In this document: positions 6,041 through 15,086 of the stretch, in pieces
Layout: every line of letters starts with the position of its first letter
How positions within the stretch are numbered: position 1 is the stretch's first letter
Assembly: GCA_949282305.1 (NCBI GenBank)
Contig: CASDPB010000131.1
Coordinates: 1-64,000, forward strand
Direction: 5' to 3'
From: an uncultured Lentisphaeria bacterium
Lineage (GTDB): Bacteria; Verrucomicrobiota; Lentisphaeria; Victivallales; UBA1829
Length of the DNA: 64,000 nucleotides
The notes under the pieces: generated by a model
Told to the model about the DNA's origin: nothing
The model's database searches: none
The model's input: only the letters and a program-made list of their open reading frames with translations
Position numbers and translations under genes: made by a program

Positions 6041-6889
6041 ATGAATACAGGAAAGGCGACGGAAAGATTCACCGTTTCGCATGAGCCGGAAAGACGGGGA
6101 TTCACCCTGGTGGAGCTCCTTGTTGTGATTGCGGTCATTGCGATTCTTGCAGGGATGCTTCTGCCGGCACTCGGCGCGGCGCGGGAAAAGGCAAGGAGCA
6201 TTCTCTGTCTGAACAATCTGAAGCAGATCGGAGTTGCCAACAACATGTATGCCGACGATAACGGCGACCGCAGCGTCCCCTATACGACGGTTCCCGGCAC
6301 CGGGCGGCAGAAACTCGGCGACTACTGGTGCGGAGTGCTGACCTCCGACGGATATGACCTGACCGACAGTCCGCTGCTGGGGACTTACTATGGAAATACG
6401 ACCGGAGTGATGGTCTGCCCGTCCTCCTATGAGACGATCACCGACATTACAAAGGCGGAAAACGGGGGCGGATACGGCTACAATGCCAAATGGTTCGGCG
6501 GATATGACTGGTACCGCGGCGAGGACATTCCCTACTACAAACGTTCTTCCATGCGGAACCTCGGCAATACCATTGTGTTCGGCGACTGCGCAAGTTCCGG
6601 GAAATCCAGTTCCGCCTACGATACCGCCCGGTATACGGCATACATGTACGGCAAGGTCATGCCGGACGGCGTTACGCAATGGTCGAATAAAACCAGTGGA
6701 ACGGCGCATTTCCGCCATGCCAGACGCAGCAATGTCATCTGGGGGGACGGACATGCCAGCAGCGAGCCGATCGGAACTCTGAATATGAGCCATCCCTGCG
6801 CCATTGCCGCCAAAGTCGGTTTTGTCGGTTCCGCGACGACGGATCTGTACAATCCGATGCGCACCGACGATGAATGCGCCGATATGTAA
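6041..6889 (+). CDS. Pseudopilin (prepilin-type signal, H-x9-DG type) leading the nickel-box operon
   Basis: A protein of 282 residues. After a 19-residue polar leader comes [25 protein letters not shown], the class III signal with Gly-Phe cleavage site and Glu5, followed by an amphipathic helix ([18 protein letters not shown]). The C-terminal [16 protein letters not shown] is the motif of the large pseudopilin family of Planctomycetes and Lentisphaerae. It would be processed by a prepilin peptidase and built into a type II secretion-like pseudopilus or held in the inner membrane. An AAGGAG site precedes the ATG by ten bases. It is the first gene after the NikR box and lies 20 bases before the transporter gene, so it is probably nickel-regulated too. 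Confidence 0.85.
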   Translation: MNTGKATERFTVSHEPERRGFTLVELLVVIAVIAILAGMLLPALGAAREKARSILCLNNLKQIGVANNMYADDNGDRSVPYTTVPGTGRQKLGDYWCGVLTSDGYDLTDSPLLGTYYGNTTGVMVCPSSYETITDITKAENGGGYGYNAKWFGGYDWYRGEDIPYYKRSSMRNLGNTIVFGDCASSGKSSSAYDTARYTAYMYGKVMPDGVTQWSNKTSGTAHFRHARRSNVIWGDGHASSEPIGTLNMSHPCAIAAKVGFVGSATTDLYNPMRTDDECADM

Positions 6890-6909
6890 TCTGCGGAGAA
6901 TTTGTCTTC

Positions 6910-7689
6910 ATGCCTGAACTGAAACCTGAAATCATCGGTCTGCTGATCGGATTGAGTTTTTCCATTGCGGTGTTTGCATTCAAAACTGCGGTCGGGGAGT
7001 TTTATTTCCTGACCGGGGATTTCCGGCGGAAGGAAAAATATCTTTTTCTTGCCGTGTCCACGATCGTTTACGGAATTCTTTTCGCCGCGGCATTTGCGGT
7101 CAATTCCCTGCTGCGGGAAAAATCGCTGTTTCTGATTCAGGACGGCGGTTTCTTTCAGGCGGGTGTTGTGCTTCATCTGATTGTCGCCGCGGGGTTCTTC
7201 CTGTGGGGAGTGCTTCTTCTGACGGCGGAAAAAGAGCATCACAGGACGCGCTGCTGGTGGCTTCTGGTGATTCCGTGTCCGGTCTGCGCTTCTGCGATTT
7301 TTCTTGCATCGGCATTTGCGGAGCTGCTTCTGCCGGAGTCCGGATGGCTGGTCCGCCTGTTTGTCCCCGGCGTGTTTTTTCTGGTCGATTTCTCCGTTCT
7401 CGGGATTCTTTCCGCCGCGGTTCACAAGGGCGGTCTTGAGGCGCGCGGTCTGACGGGAAGGCTGATGCTGTTTGTCGGGCTTTACTTTGCAGGGCTTCTC
7501 CTGCTGGTTCCGAATTTCGACCGCGTGGAACAGATGTATCGCGTTGTGTCTGGAAACGAGAGCGGACGCACTGCGGATTTCCGTCTTCTTGTTTTTCTTG
7601 GAGGGTTCCTGATTGCCGGCTGGCTGTTTCAGGTTTATGGGAATGCAAAACAACAGAGATGCGGCTCAGGTCGCGGAGGAGTGGAATAA
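6910..7689 (+). CDS. DUF2162/HmuT-like polytopic membrane protein
   Basis: A protein of 259 residues with about seven hydrophobic segments. The ATG at 6910 begins MPELKPEIIGLLIG. Its most telling feature is IPCPVCASAI near residue 120, a Cys-Pro-x-Cys inside a membrane segment that is characteristic of DUF2162 putative transporters. Members sit beside MotA/ExbB, DUF2149 and CobN genes in methanogens, and the equivalent gene is hmuT in Bacteroidetes haem operons. It is likely the inner-membrane translocation component for a metal or metallo-tetrapyrrole, with the cysteines as a relay. Its stop overlaps the next start as TAATG. Confidence 0.75.
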   Translation: MPELKPEIIGLLIGLSFSIAVFAFKTAVGEFYFLTGDFRRKEKYLFLAVSTIVYGILFAAAFAVNSLLREKSLFLIQDGGFFQAGVVLHLIVAAGFFLWGVLLLTAEKEHHRTRCWWLLVIPCPVCASAIFLASAFAELLLPESGWLVRLFVPGVFFLVDFSVLGILSAAVHKGGLEARGLTGRLMLFVGLYFAGLLLLVPNFDRVEQMYRVVSGNESGRTADFRLLVFLGGFLIAGWLFQVYGNAKQQRCGSGRGGVE

Positions 7690-8252
7690 TGGTGTTTTTC
7701 GATCTGCTGAAAACGTTTATTTTTCTGGTGTCAAGCGTATTGCTTTACCCTGTGCTGATTCTGCTGAGCGCTTCGGCGGTCTATATCATCTGGACTGCCG
7801 GACGTTTTCTCGGGGAGTGGATGGAACGTGCGCGGTGCGGCAGTTTTGATCCGGTGAAGGATTCTCCGCGCGGATTCCGCTTCCCGCTTCCGGTCTGCCG
7901 CTACCGGGATGCGCTGGTGCGGCTGGATGTGCATGACGAGGCGGCGGTTGCGTATCTGATGCGGCAGGCCATTGCCGAGCGGCAGGGGTCTCTGGAGAAA
8001 TACAGGATGCTGATCCGCCTGGACCCGGCGCTCGGGCTTCTGGGAACCCTGATACCCATGGGAACGGCGCTGGCAAGCGTCGGAAAAGGGGAGATCAATC
8101 TGGTCAGCGCGGAGCTTGTCGTGGCTTTCACCACAACGGTGGTCGGGCTGGCTGTCGGGAGCATCGCCTTTCTGATTTACTCCGTGAAACGCCGCTGGGT
8201 GGCTTCGGACATCCGGCAGATTGAGTATATTACGGAGGTTATGACGCGATGA
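7689..8252 (+). CDS. MotA/TolQ/ExbB proton-channel family protein (HmuU-like)
   Basis: A protein of 187 residues with an N-terminal membrane segment (residues 8-32) and a C-terminal pair within LDPALGLLGTLIPMGTAL and VVAFTTTVVGLAVGSIAFLIYSV. These are the signature of the MotA/TolQ/ExbB family. It would form the proton-driven stator with the DUF2149 protein encoded next. A GGAGGAG site precedes the ATG at 7689, which overlaps the upstream stop. The next gene overlaps by four bases (ATGA). No TonB or outer-membrane receptor gene is in the window, so the energised partner is probably elsewhere. Confidence 0.85.
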   Translation: MVFFDLLKTFIFLVSSVLLYPVLILLSASAVYIIWTAGRFLGEWMERARCGSFDPVKDSPRGFRFPLPVCRYRDALVRLDVHDEAAVAYLMRQAIAERQGSLEKYRMLIRLDPALGLLGTLIPMGTALASVGKGEINLVSAELVVAFTTTVVGLAVGSIAFLIYSVKRRWVASDIRQIEYITEVMTR

Positions 8253-8572
8253 GATTCATGCGGAATGCGGAACATGGGGAGGAGGGATTCGATGACGACC
8301 CGATGTCTTCGGTCGGGAATCTCTTCGATATTGCCCTGGTGTTTATCGTTGCCCTGCTGTTTGCGCTGATGGCGACGTTCGGCAAAGAGTTTTTTGAAGG
8401 AAAGACTGCGGCAAAGGTGGATTCCTCCGGAAAAATCGAGATCATCACGCGGCAGGGCAGGGAGGTGAAGTCCCTGAAACAGTCGGATGAAAAAGCCGAA
8501 GGCAGAGGCGTGCGTCTTGGAACGGCATACCGTCTGGAGGACGGCACCACGATTTATGTTCCGGAGGAGTGA
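8249..8572 (+). CDS. DUF2149 ExbD-like protein (HmuV-like)
   Basis: A protein of 107 residues. An acidic start is followed by DDPMSSVGNLFDIALVFIVALLFALM, a single span with an aspartate in the position used by ExbD and MotB to carry protons. A small periplasmic domain follows. This is the DUF2149 pattern, which travels with MotA/ExbB, DUF2162 and CobN-like genes. It overlaps both neighbours (ATGA at its start, TGATG at its end), so the four proteins are probably made in fixed proportion. The role as stator partner is inferred from family and context. Confidence 0.8.
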   Translation: MRFMRNAEHGEEGFDDDPMSSVGNLFDIALVFIVALLFALMATFGKEFFEGKTAAKVDSSGKIEIITRQGREVKSLKQSDEKAEGRGVRLGTAYRLEDGTTIYVPEE

Positions 8573-11500
8573 TGAAAAATCTGCTGTTTCTGCTGGCCGT
8601 TTCCTGTTTTTCGCTTTTCGCCGCGGAGAAGCGTGTTCTTTATCTGCCGGGGGAATCGAATGCCGCGGCCGCGGTGCGTGCGTTCCGCGACATGAAACTG
8701 CCGGAGACGATCCGTTTTCTCATGATTCCGGATGCTTCGGACCGCCGGCGCCTTGAAGCGGAAATCGCCGCTGCCGATCTGATCGTTGCAAACGGGCTTG
8801 TCGTCGAATTCCGCGATGCCATCGCCGCCTCGGCGCGTCTTGGAAAGACGAAAATCTATCTGCTGGGAACGGAGCATCTCCTGCCGAGGATTCCGCAGAA
8901 ACTGTTGGGGCACATCAACTTTCCGATGGAGAAAACCGTGGCGGAATACCGTAATAATCTTTCTCCGCGGAATATGCGGAACCTGATTCTTTATCTGATT
9001 CACAAGGAGCTTGATCCCTCTGTGACTTTCGAGCCGCCGCAGGTCAGGGCGAAAGCGGGGCTGATCGACCCGTTTACGGGAAAATCCTATGACTCTTACC
9101 GCGCCTACCGGAAAGAGCGTCCCGAAACGGGCGGAACGGGGCGTGCGGTCGTGATGATTTATTCCGCCTCGAATACACGCGGAGAGACAGAGCTTCTGCG
9201 CCCGCTGGCGGAAGCGCTGGAAAAGCGCGGCATCGAGACGACTTATGCGTTCGGCGATGAAGTGACGCTGATCCGTAATTTTCTGCTGGACGGGAATGGC
9301 AGGTCCCGTTTCGATATTGCAATTGCATTTTCCTTCAAGTTCAAAGCCGGACTTGGCGAGGCGCTGAGGAAGGCGCTTGCCGATCTGGATATTCCCGTCA
9401 TCAATGCGCTGAAACTCTATCGGCAGACCTCGGGCGAATGGGAGAAGTCCGTGCAGGGAATGAACAATTTTTCCGTGGCTTTCGCCATGATGGCGCCGGA
9501 GGTGTCGGGACTCATTGAGCCTACGCTTCTTACCGGGCGGAGAATGGAAAACGGAGTGGTGAAGGAATTTCCGATGTCCGGCAACATGGAGCGTCTGGCG
9601 GACCGCGCGGCGAAATGGGTTTCCCTGCGGAAGAAGGCGAACCGGGAAAAGCGTGTGGCGCTGTTTTTCTATCATCCCGAGGGGGGTAGACAGTCGATCG
9701 GGGCAAGTTACCTGAATGTTCCGCGCTCCATCGTCAATATTGTCCGCGCGCTTCACCGGAACGGCTATCATTCGGGCGGACTCGAAACATTGGATGAAAA
9801 AGCGTTGACGGAACGTCTGATTGCCGGTGTGCGCAATGTCGGAAGCTGGGCGCCGGGAGAGCTGGACGAACTGCTGAAGGCGGGAGAGTATGCGGAAGTC
9901 CCGTTTGAGCAGTATCGGCGCTGGTTTTCGGAACTTCCGCAGGCGTTTCAGGATTCCGTGGTTCAGGAGTGGGGGAAGCCGGAAGATTCAACGATCATGA
10001 CGAAGAACGGCGGATTCATAATTCCTGTCCTTCTCCGCGGAAATCTGGCTGTCCTGCCGGAGCCGATGCGCGGATACCTGGGCGACGTCAACAAGCTCTA
10101 TCATTCCAGAACACTTGCCCCGCCTCATCAGTATGTGGCGGTTTACCTCTACCTGCGGCATGTGTTCCGCGCCGACGCCGTGATCCATCTCGGACGGCAT
10201 GGTTCGCAGGAATGGCTTCCCGGAAAACAGCTCGGGCTTTCCGACGCCTGCGCTCCGGCGGTTCTCGGCGGCGACATGGTAAGTCTTTATCCCTATATTT
10301 CCGACGGCATAGGGGAGGGCATTCAGGTGAAACGGCGCGGGGCGGGAGTGATTCTTTCCCATTTGACGCCTGTGCTCGGCAGTCCCGGAAAACAGTCCGG
10401 GCAACGGAAACTTGCCGCTCTGATTCAGGATTATCAGAGTGCTGATCCCGGCAGGAAAGAGGCAATTTTCGCGGAATTGAAGGAAGCCGCGGAATCCGGC
10501 GGATTTCTCCGTGATGCGGGAATTGCGGAGCTGAACACGGAAAATCTTCACCGGCTGCAGCATTATCTGGAAGACCTGCTTCAGTCCGCGCTTCCGTTCG
10601 GGCTGCACAGCTACGGCGCTTCCCCGGGCGGGAAAGAGCTGGAACGTATGCTGGAGCTTTCCGGAAAGAAGGGAAAAGAGCGGGAGCGTCTGCGCTCTCT
10701 GCTGCTGCGTTCCGGTTCCGATGAACTGGATGCCCTGCTTGCCGGTCTCGCGGGGCGCTTCATTCCGCCGGGACTTTCCGGCGATCCTGTCCGTTCCCCT
10801 GAATCCCTGCCGGTCGGGCGCAACTTCTATGGATTTGACCCAGATAAATTTCCGACGCGCTCCGCTTTTGAAAAGGCTGGGAAAGCGGCGGAAAAACTGA
10901 TTGCGGATTACCGTGCGGCGCATGACGGGGCTTATCCCGAAAATACGGCGATTGTGCTGTGGGCAGGGGAGAGCGTGCGGACAGGCGGGCTCAACGAGAG
11001 CATTCTTCTGCATCTGATCGGCATGGAACCGGAGTGGGATGAAAACGGCAGAATCCGCGGTTTCCGCCCGGTTCCCGCCGCGCGATTGAACCGTCCGCGC
11101 CTGGATGTGACCGTGACGACGTCGGGAGCTTACCGGGATCAGTTTGCCGGACTGCTGGCGAAACTGGATGCGGCGCAGAGAGCGGCCGCGAAGCTGACGG
11201 ATGTGGAGAACTTTCTTGCCGCTCATACCCGGGATTCCGTCAGGGAGCTGATGCGCCGGGGCATGAGCGAAGCGGAGGCGGTCCGGCAGGCTTCGCGCCG
11301 TATTTATTCTCCTGCGCCGGGAACCTACGGCGCGGGCGTCAGCCGGCTGGCGGGAGCTTCCGGCGTGTGGGAATCGAACACGGAAATTGCGCAGGTCTAT
11401 CTGAACCGGATGAGCCACGGCGTCGATGCCGACGGGACATTCGGGGAAGGCGGAGCCGGATTGAGAGAGCAGCTGAAAACCGCCTCGATTGTTCTGCATT

Positions 11501-12396
11501 CCCGCAGTTCCACGCTTTACGGCGTGACGGATATTGACGACATGTTCCAGTATCTCGGCGGCCTTTCCCTTGCCGTCCGCACGCAGAGCGGCAAGACGCC
11601 GGAACAGCTGATCCTCGACAACCGGAATGCGTCGTCCGTGCGTCTGACTTCGCTGAAGCGCTTTATCGCGGCGGAACTCCGGACACGCTCCCTGAATCCC
11701 GAATGGATTGCCGCCCAGCAGAATGAGAACTATGCGGGGGCGCGGATGATTGCACGGACGATTGACAACCTCTGGGGCTGGCAGTCGGTGACGCCGGAGA
11801 ATATTGACCCGTCTCAATGGAATGAGCTGTATGAAGTTTATCTGAAGGACCGTTACCGGCTGGGGCTCCGCAAGTTTTTTCAGCGGGAGAACGCCTGGGC
11901 GGAACAGTCGGTTTCCGCACGGATGCTGGAAGCGGTCCGGAAGGAGTTCTGGGATGCTCCGCGGCAGATCAGGACGGAACTGGCGCGGAACTATGCGCAG
12001 AGCGTGATCGACAACGGAGTCGCCTGCTGCGACCACACCTGCAACAATCCGCTTCTGCATCAGATGGTAGTCAACCTGATCTCCGTTCCCGGAGTGATGA
12101 CGCCGGAGAGCGTCGCGAAATTCCAGGTCGCAGTGGAACGGGCGGCGGCGCGGACGCTTTCGGAACAGATACGGGAGCGCCGCAGTCAGCAGGCGGGCTT
12201 GAAACAGTCTGCGCCGCAGCAGGAGAGCGCACCCCGGCGGAGTCCGGAACTGCATCCGGTCAGGGGGTATAAAATGAAACAGGCGCACGACGAAACAACG
12301 CGGATGAGTTCTTCGGGTATCCGCTGGGCATCCATTCTGGCATTGCTGGGGTTGATTGCGGTGTTTCTTGCCGGGACGCGACAGGAAAAACAATAG
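8572..12396 (+). CDS. Exported, membrane-anchored CobN/Mg-chelatase-like protein (HmuS-like)
   Basis: A protein of 1274 residues. A signal peptide (KNLLFLLAVSCFSLFAAE) opens it, and a C-terminal span (WASILALLGLIAVFLAG) closes it, so the chelatase body should face the periplasm. The CobN core is clear in HLGRHGSQEWLPGKQLGLSD, GEGIQVKRRGAGVILSHLTP and the late GTYGAGVSRLAG block. A cysteine motif, CCDHTCNN, lies near residue 1150. CobN normally inserts cobalt into a corrinoid in the cytoplasm; exported relatives (HmuS) act on haem in uptake operons. Here the NikR box suggests a nickel or cobalt substrate. It overlaps the DUF2149 gene as TGATG. Confidence 0.85.
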   Translation: MKNLLFLLAVSCFSLFAAEKRVLYLPGESNAAAAVRAFRDMKLPETIRFLMIPDASDRRRLEAEIAAADLIVANGLVVEFRDAIAASARLGKTKIYLLGTEHLLPRIPQKLLGHINFPMEKTVAEYRNNLSPRNMRNLILYLIHKELDPSVTFEPPQVRAKAGLIDPFTGKSYDSYRAYRKERPETGGTGRAVVMIYSASNTRGETELLRPLAEALEKRGIETTYAFGDEVTLIRNFLLDGNGRSRFDIAIAFSFKFKAGLGEALRKALADLDIPVINALKLYRQTSGEWEKSVQGMNNFSVAFAMMAPEVSGLIEPTLLTGRRMENGVVKEFPMSGNMERLADRAAKWVSLRKKANREKRVALFFYHPEGGRQSIGASYLNVPRSIVNIVRALHRNGYHSGGLETLDEKALTERLIAGVRNVGSWAPGELDELLKAGEYAEVPFEQYRRWFSELPQAFQDSVVQEWGKPEDSTIMTKNGGFIIPVLLRGNLAVLPEPMRGYLGDVNKLYHSRTLAPPHQYVAVYLYLRHVFRADAVIHLGRHGSQEWLPGKQLGLSDACAPAVLGGDMVSLYPYISDGIGEGIQVKRRGAGVILSHLTPVLGSPGKQSGQRKLAALIQDYQSADPGRKEAIFAELKEAAESGGFLRDAGIAELNTENLHRLQHYLEDLLQSALPFGLHSYGASPGGKELERMLELSGKKGKERERLRSLLLRSGSDELDALLAGLAGRFIPPGLSGDPVRSPESLPVGRNFYGFDPDKFPTRSAFEKAGKAAEKLIADYRAAHDGAYPENTAIVLWAGESVRTGGLNESILLHLIGMEPEWDENGRIRGFRPVPAARLNRPRLDVTVTTSGAYRDQFAGLLAKLDAAQRAAAKLTDVENFLAAHTRDSVRELMRRGMSEAEAVRQASRRIYSPAPGTYGAGVSRLAGASGVWESNTEIAQVYLNRMSHGVDADGTFGEGGAGLREQLKTASIVLHSRSSTLYGVTDIDDMFQYLGGLSLAVRTQSGKTPEQLILDNRNASSVRLTSLKRFIAAELRTRSLNPEWIAAQQNENYAGARMIARTIDNLWGWQSVTPENIDPSQWNELYEVYLKDRYRLGLRKFFQRENAWAEQSVSARMLEAVRKEFWDAPRQIRTELARNYAQSVIDNGVACCDHTCNNPLLHQMVVNLISVPGVMTPESVAKFQVAVERAAARTLSEQIRERRSQQAGLKQSAPQQESAPRRSPELHPVRGYKMKQAHDETTRMSSSGIRWASILALLGLIAVFLAGTRQEKQ

Positions 12397-12414
12397 CGGC
12401 TGTTTTTCTACATT

Positions 12415-13320
12415 TTACTTGACGGCAAGCATCCGTTCAATCGGCAGGACGGCGCGCTGCATCAGTTCCGGCTGCAGTTCGATCACATTGCGCATTTCCG
12501 CAAGGGCGTCGGCGACCTCCTGAAGCGTGATTTTCTTCATGTTCGGGCAGAGCATCTCCGGTTTCAGCGGGAAAAATTCCTTTTCCGGATTTTCCTTCGT
12601 CAGCCGGTGCAGGATGCCGTTTTCCGTGCCGATGATGAACTGCCTGTCCGCCGATTCGCGCACAAAACGGAGGATTCCTCCGGTGCTGAGCGCTTCATCC
12701 GCCTCCGCCACAATTTCAGGACGGCATTCCGGATGAACCAGGACTTTTGCCTCCGGGTGTTCCGCGCGCGCCTCGCGGATCATTTCCACGGTCACTTTAT
12801 TGTGCGTCGGGCAGAATCCCGGCCATAGTTCCATGGGACGGTTCAGCTTGTTCATCATGTTTGCGCCGAGATTGCGGTCCGGCAGGAACATGATCTTTTT
12901 GTCTGCGGGAATGGAGCGGATGATCTTTTCGGCATTGCCGGAGGTGCAGCAGATGTCGACCTGCGCCTTGACTTCGGCGGTGCTGTTCACATACGCCACG
13001 AGAACCGTGTCCGGATTTGCCTTTTTGTATGCGGCGACTTCCGACGGGTCCGCCATGTCCGCCATCGGACACCCGGAATAAAGATTGGGCAGGAGAACCG
13101 TGGAATGCGGCGAGAGCAGTTTTGCCGTTTCCGCCATGAAACGGACTCCGCAGAACACGATGACGCCCGCCTTGAGTTCTTTTGCCTTGATGCTCAGTTC
13201 AAGAGAATCGCCCGTGAAATCGGCAATATCCTGAATATCGCTGGTGACATAATTGTGGGCGAGTATGACGGCATTGCGCTCCCTGCGCAGTGTTGCAATT
13301 TCTTCTGCAAGTGTCAACAT
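12415..13320 (-). CDS. nadA: Quinolinate synthase
   Basis: NadA condenses iminoaspartate with dihydroxyacetone phosphate to quinolinate, the first committed product of de novo NAD synthesis, in the cytoplasm. The sequence shows AHNYVTSDIQDIADFTGDSL near the start and the three conserved cysteines that bind the 4Fe-4S cluster (in YSGCPMAD, HPECRPEI and MLCPNMKK). Length, about 301 residues, is usual for the compact type. An AGGGGA site lies eight bases before the ATG at 13320. A start at 13338 is in frame but has no ribosome site. It is convergent with the chelatase gene and divergent from hydE; nadB and nadC are not nearby. Confidence 0.95.
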   Translation of the reverse strand: MLTLAEEIATLRRERNAVILAHNYVTSDIQDIADFTGDSLELSIKAKELKAGVIVFCGVRFMAETAKLLSPHSTVLLPNLYSGCPMADMADPSEVAAYKKANPDTVLVAYVNSTAEVKAQVDICCTSGNAEKIIRSIPADKKIMFLPDRNLGANMMNKLNRPMELWPGFCPTHNKVTVEMIREARAEHPEAKVLVHPECRPEIVAEADEALSTGGILRFVRESADRQFIIGTENGILHRLTKENPEKEFFPLKPEMLCPNMKKITLQEVADALAEMRNVIELQPELMQRAVLPIERMLAVK

Positions 13321-13438
13321 TGGTTCATTCCCCTGCATTGTTTACGGTTTTCCGGTAATATACTCCTTGAAAAGAAAATTGAAAGCTGTATTTTATATTT
13401 CGCAACTGTTTCAGCAAGATATTGGAAAGAAGGATTCC

Positions 13439-14488
13439 ATGACCGATCATGAACTCGAACAACTGCTCAGCCTGTCTGAGCCCGATGAGCTCCGCCGTCT
13501 TTACGGCGACGCCTATCGGATGAAACTGAAATATATCGGGAAAAACGTCAGCATCCGCGCCCTGATTGAGATCAGCAATATCTGCCGGAAGAACTGCTAC
13601 TACTGCGGCATCCGCGGAGGGAACGGGAACGTGAGGCGCTTCAGGATTTCAAGAGAGGAGATCATTGATACCGCATTGTGGGCGTATCGTCACCGGTTTG
13701 CGTCTCTTGTCCTGCAGTCCGGCGAGGTCATATCCGAAGAATTTACGGAGTTCATCGAGGGAATTGTAAGGGAAATCTGCGCGAAAACGGATCATCAGGT
13801 CGGAATTACGCTCTCTCTCGGAGAACAGGCGCCCGATGTCTACCGGCGCTGGCGGGAGGCGGGGGCGACACGTTATCTGCTCCGCATTGAAGCGTCCGAC
13901 CCGGAGCTTTATGCGCAGCTGCATCCCGCGGATCACAGTTATGAGGCGCGCGTTGCATGTCTGCGTTCTCTGCGCGAACTGGATTATCAGGTCGGAACGG
14001 GTGTCATGATCGGTCTGCCGGGGCAGACTGTGAAGCATCTGGTGAAGGATTTGCGTTTCTTTCAGGAGCATGACATTGATATGATCGGCATGGGACCGTA
14101 CATTCCGCATGAAGATACCCCGCTCGGCGCCGGAATGGTTCTGACGGAGGAATACCGGAAGCGTCAGCTGGAACTCGGTCTGAAGATGATCGCCTGTGCG
14201 AGACTGCTGCTGGAGGATGTGAACATCGCTTCGACGACCGCGCTTCAGGCGCTGGACCCGAAAGGGAGGGAGCTTGGACTTCTCGCCGGGGGAAACGTCA
14301 TCATGCCGAATGTCACGGACACTTCCTACCGGAAAGGGTATCAGCTTTATGCCGACAAACCCGGCGTCAACGAGAGTTCGGATCAGAGCATTGCCGCGCT
14401 GACCCGGAGCATTCATGCCGTGGGAGAAACGATTCTGTGGGATGCCCGGGGGGATTCAAAGCACTATTTCCGCAGACACGGAAAGTGA
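13439..14488 (+). CDS. hydE: HydE-type radical SAM protein
   Basis: A protein of 349 residues. CRKNCYYCG near residue 50 is the CxxxCxxC radical-SAM cluster motif. The barrel continues through LVLQSGE, LSLGEQ, YLLRIEASDPELY, GTGVMIGLPGQT and MGPYIPHEDTPLG, the pattern of the [FeFe]-hydrogenase maturase HydE. HydE helps to build the 2Fe subcluster of the H-cluster together with HydF and HydG, neither of which is in this window. An AAGGA site precedes the ATG at 13439. HydE-related PylB is less likely because of the TGLPGQT/MGPYIPH pattern and length, but cannot be fully excluded. Confidence 0.85.
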   Translation: MTDHELEQLLSLSEPDELRRLYGDAYRMKLKYIGKNVSIRALIEISNICRKNCYYCGIRGGNGNVRRFRISREEIIDTALWAYRHRFASLVLQSGEVISEEFTEFIEGIVREICAKTDHQVGITLSLGEQAPDVYRRWREAGATRYLLRIEASDPELYAQLHPADHSYEARVACLRSLRELDYQVGTGVMIGLPGQTVKHLVKDLRFFQEHDIDMIGMGPYIPHEDTPLGAGMVLTEEYRKRQLELGLKMIACARLLLEDVNIASTTALQALDPKGRELGLLAGGNVIMPNVTDTSYRKGYQLYADKPGVNESSDQSIAALTRSIHAVGETILWDARGDSKHYFRRHGK

Positions 14489-14495
14489 ACGGGAT

Positions 14496-14942
14496 TCAGA
14501 TGCAGTAGTCAAAATGGTCGGTTTCTCCATGTTTTGCCCTGTATTTTTCGACAATTTCCCGGAGTGTGACTTTTGCCATGCTGCTGCGGATTTCCTCATT
14601 CAGGGTGCACCAGATTTCCCGTGCCGCGCACTCTTCTGTGACTTTGCATGAACCGGGATGGCGGACGCAGCCGACAATGGAGACCGGACCCTCCATGGCT
14701 TCCAGGATTTCAAGAAGAGTAAGGGTTTCCGGTGTCTGCGCGATCCGGTATCCCCCTTTGGCGCCCCGGATGGAGCTGACCATTCCCGCTTTGCGCAGTT
14801 TGATGATGAGACGGCTGATGTATTTTTCGGATATTTGCTGAGACTTCGCGATCTGATGGATCATGCGCGGTTTTGTCCCGTCATTCAAGGCGAGATCCAG
14901 CATGATGCGCAACCCGTATCTTCCTTTTGTGGAAATCTTCAT
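14496..14942 (-). CDS. Rrf2/IscR-family regulator
   Basis: A protein of 148 residues. Residues 1-60 are the winged helix of the Rrf2 family (MKISTKGRYGLRIMLDLA, then QQISEKYISRLIIKLRKAGMVSSIRGAKGGY). Cys92, Cys99 and Cys105 in GCVRHPGSCKVTEEC are spaced like the IscR iron-sulfur ligands, so it probably senses cluster status, nitric oxide or redox state. It is convergent with hydE, which encodes an Fe-S enzyme, with seven bases between stops. No isc or suf genes are adjacent, so its targets cannot be read from context. Confidence 0.9.
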   Translation of the reverse strand: MKISTKGRYGLRIMLDLALNDGTKPRMIHQIAKSQQISEKYISRLIIKLRKAGMVSSIRGAKGGYRIAQTPETLTLLEILEAMEGPVSIVGCVRHPGSCKVTEECAAREIWCTLNEEIRSSMAKVTLREIVEKYRAKHGETDHFDYCI

Positions 14943-15033
14943 GAAAACACTCCATTGTAAATCATACTTCCCCGGTCGTCAATATGTCAGGAATCCATGA
15001 CCACGCAACCGGAATGAGGCAGAAAAACGGGGA

Positions 15034-15070
15034 TAAAAAAAACTCCATGCCGGGAAAGGGCATGGAGCTG
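15034..15070 (-). terminator. Intrinsic terminator of the FKBP gene
   Basis: On the minus strand CTCCATGCC pairs with GGCATGGAG around a six-base loop and is followed directly by eight T residues. It lies just downstream of the FKBP stop. Confidence 0.85.
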
Positions 15071-15086
15071 TCCGCCGGAACTGCAA

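Noticed and set aside
9988-12393. Very long minus-strand open frame (about 800 codons) antisense to the CobN-like gene
   Set aside because: It is Arg/Pro/His-rich, lacks any domain pattern and mirrors the codon bias of the G+C-rich CobN-like gene, which has clear motifs and operon coupling.
6041-12396. Classical haem uptake operon
   Set aside because: Gene types match HmuSTUV in part, but there is no HmuY/HmuR receptor pair and the upstream dyad resembles a NikR box, so I did not assign haem as substrate.
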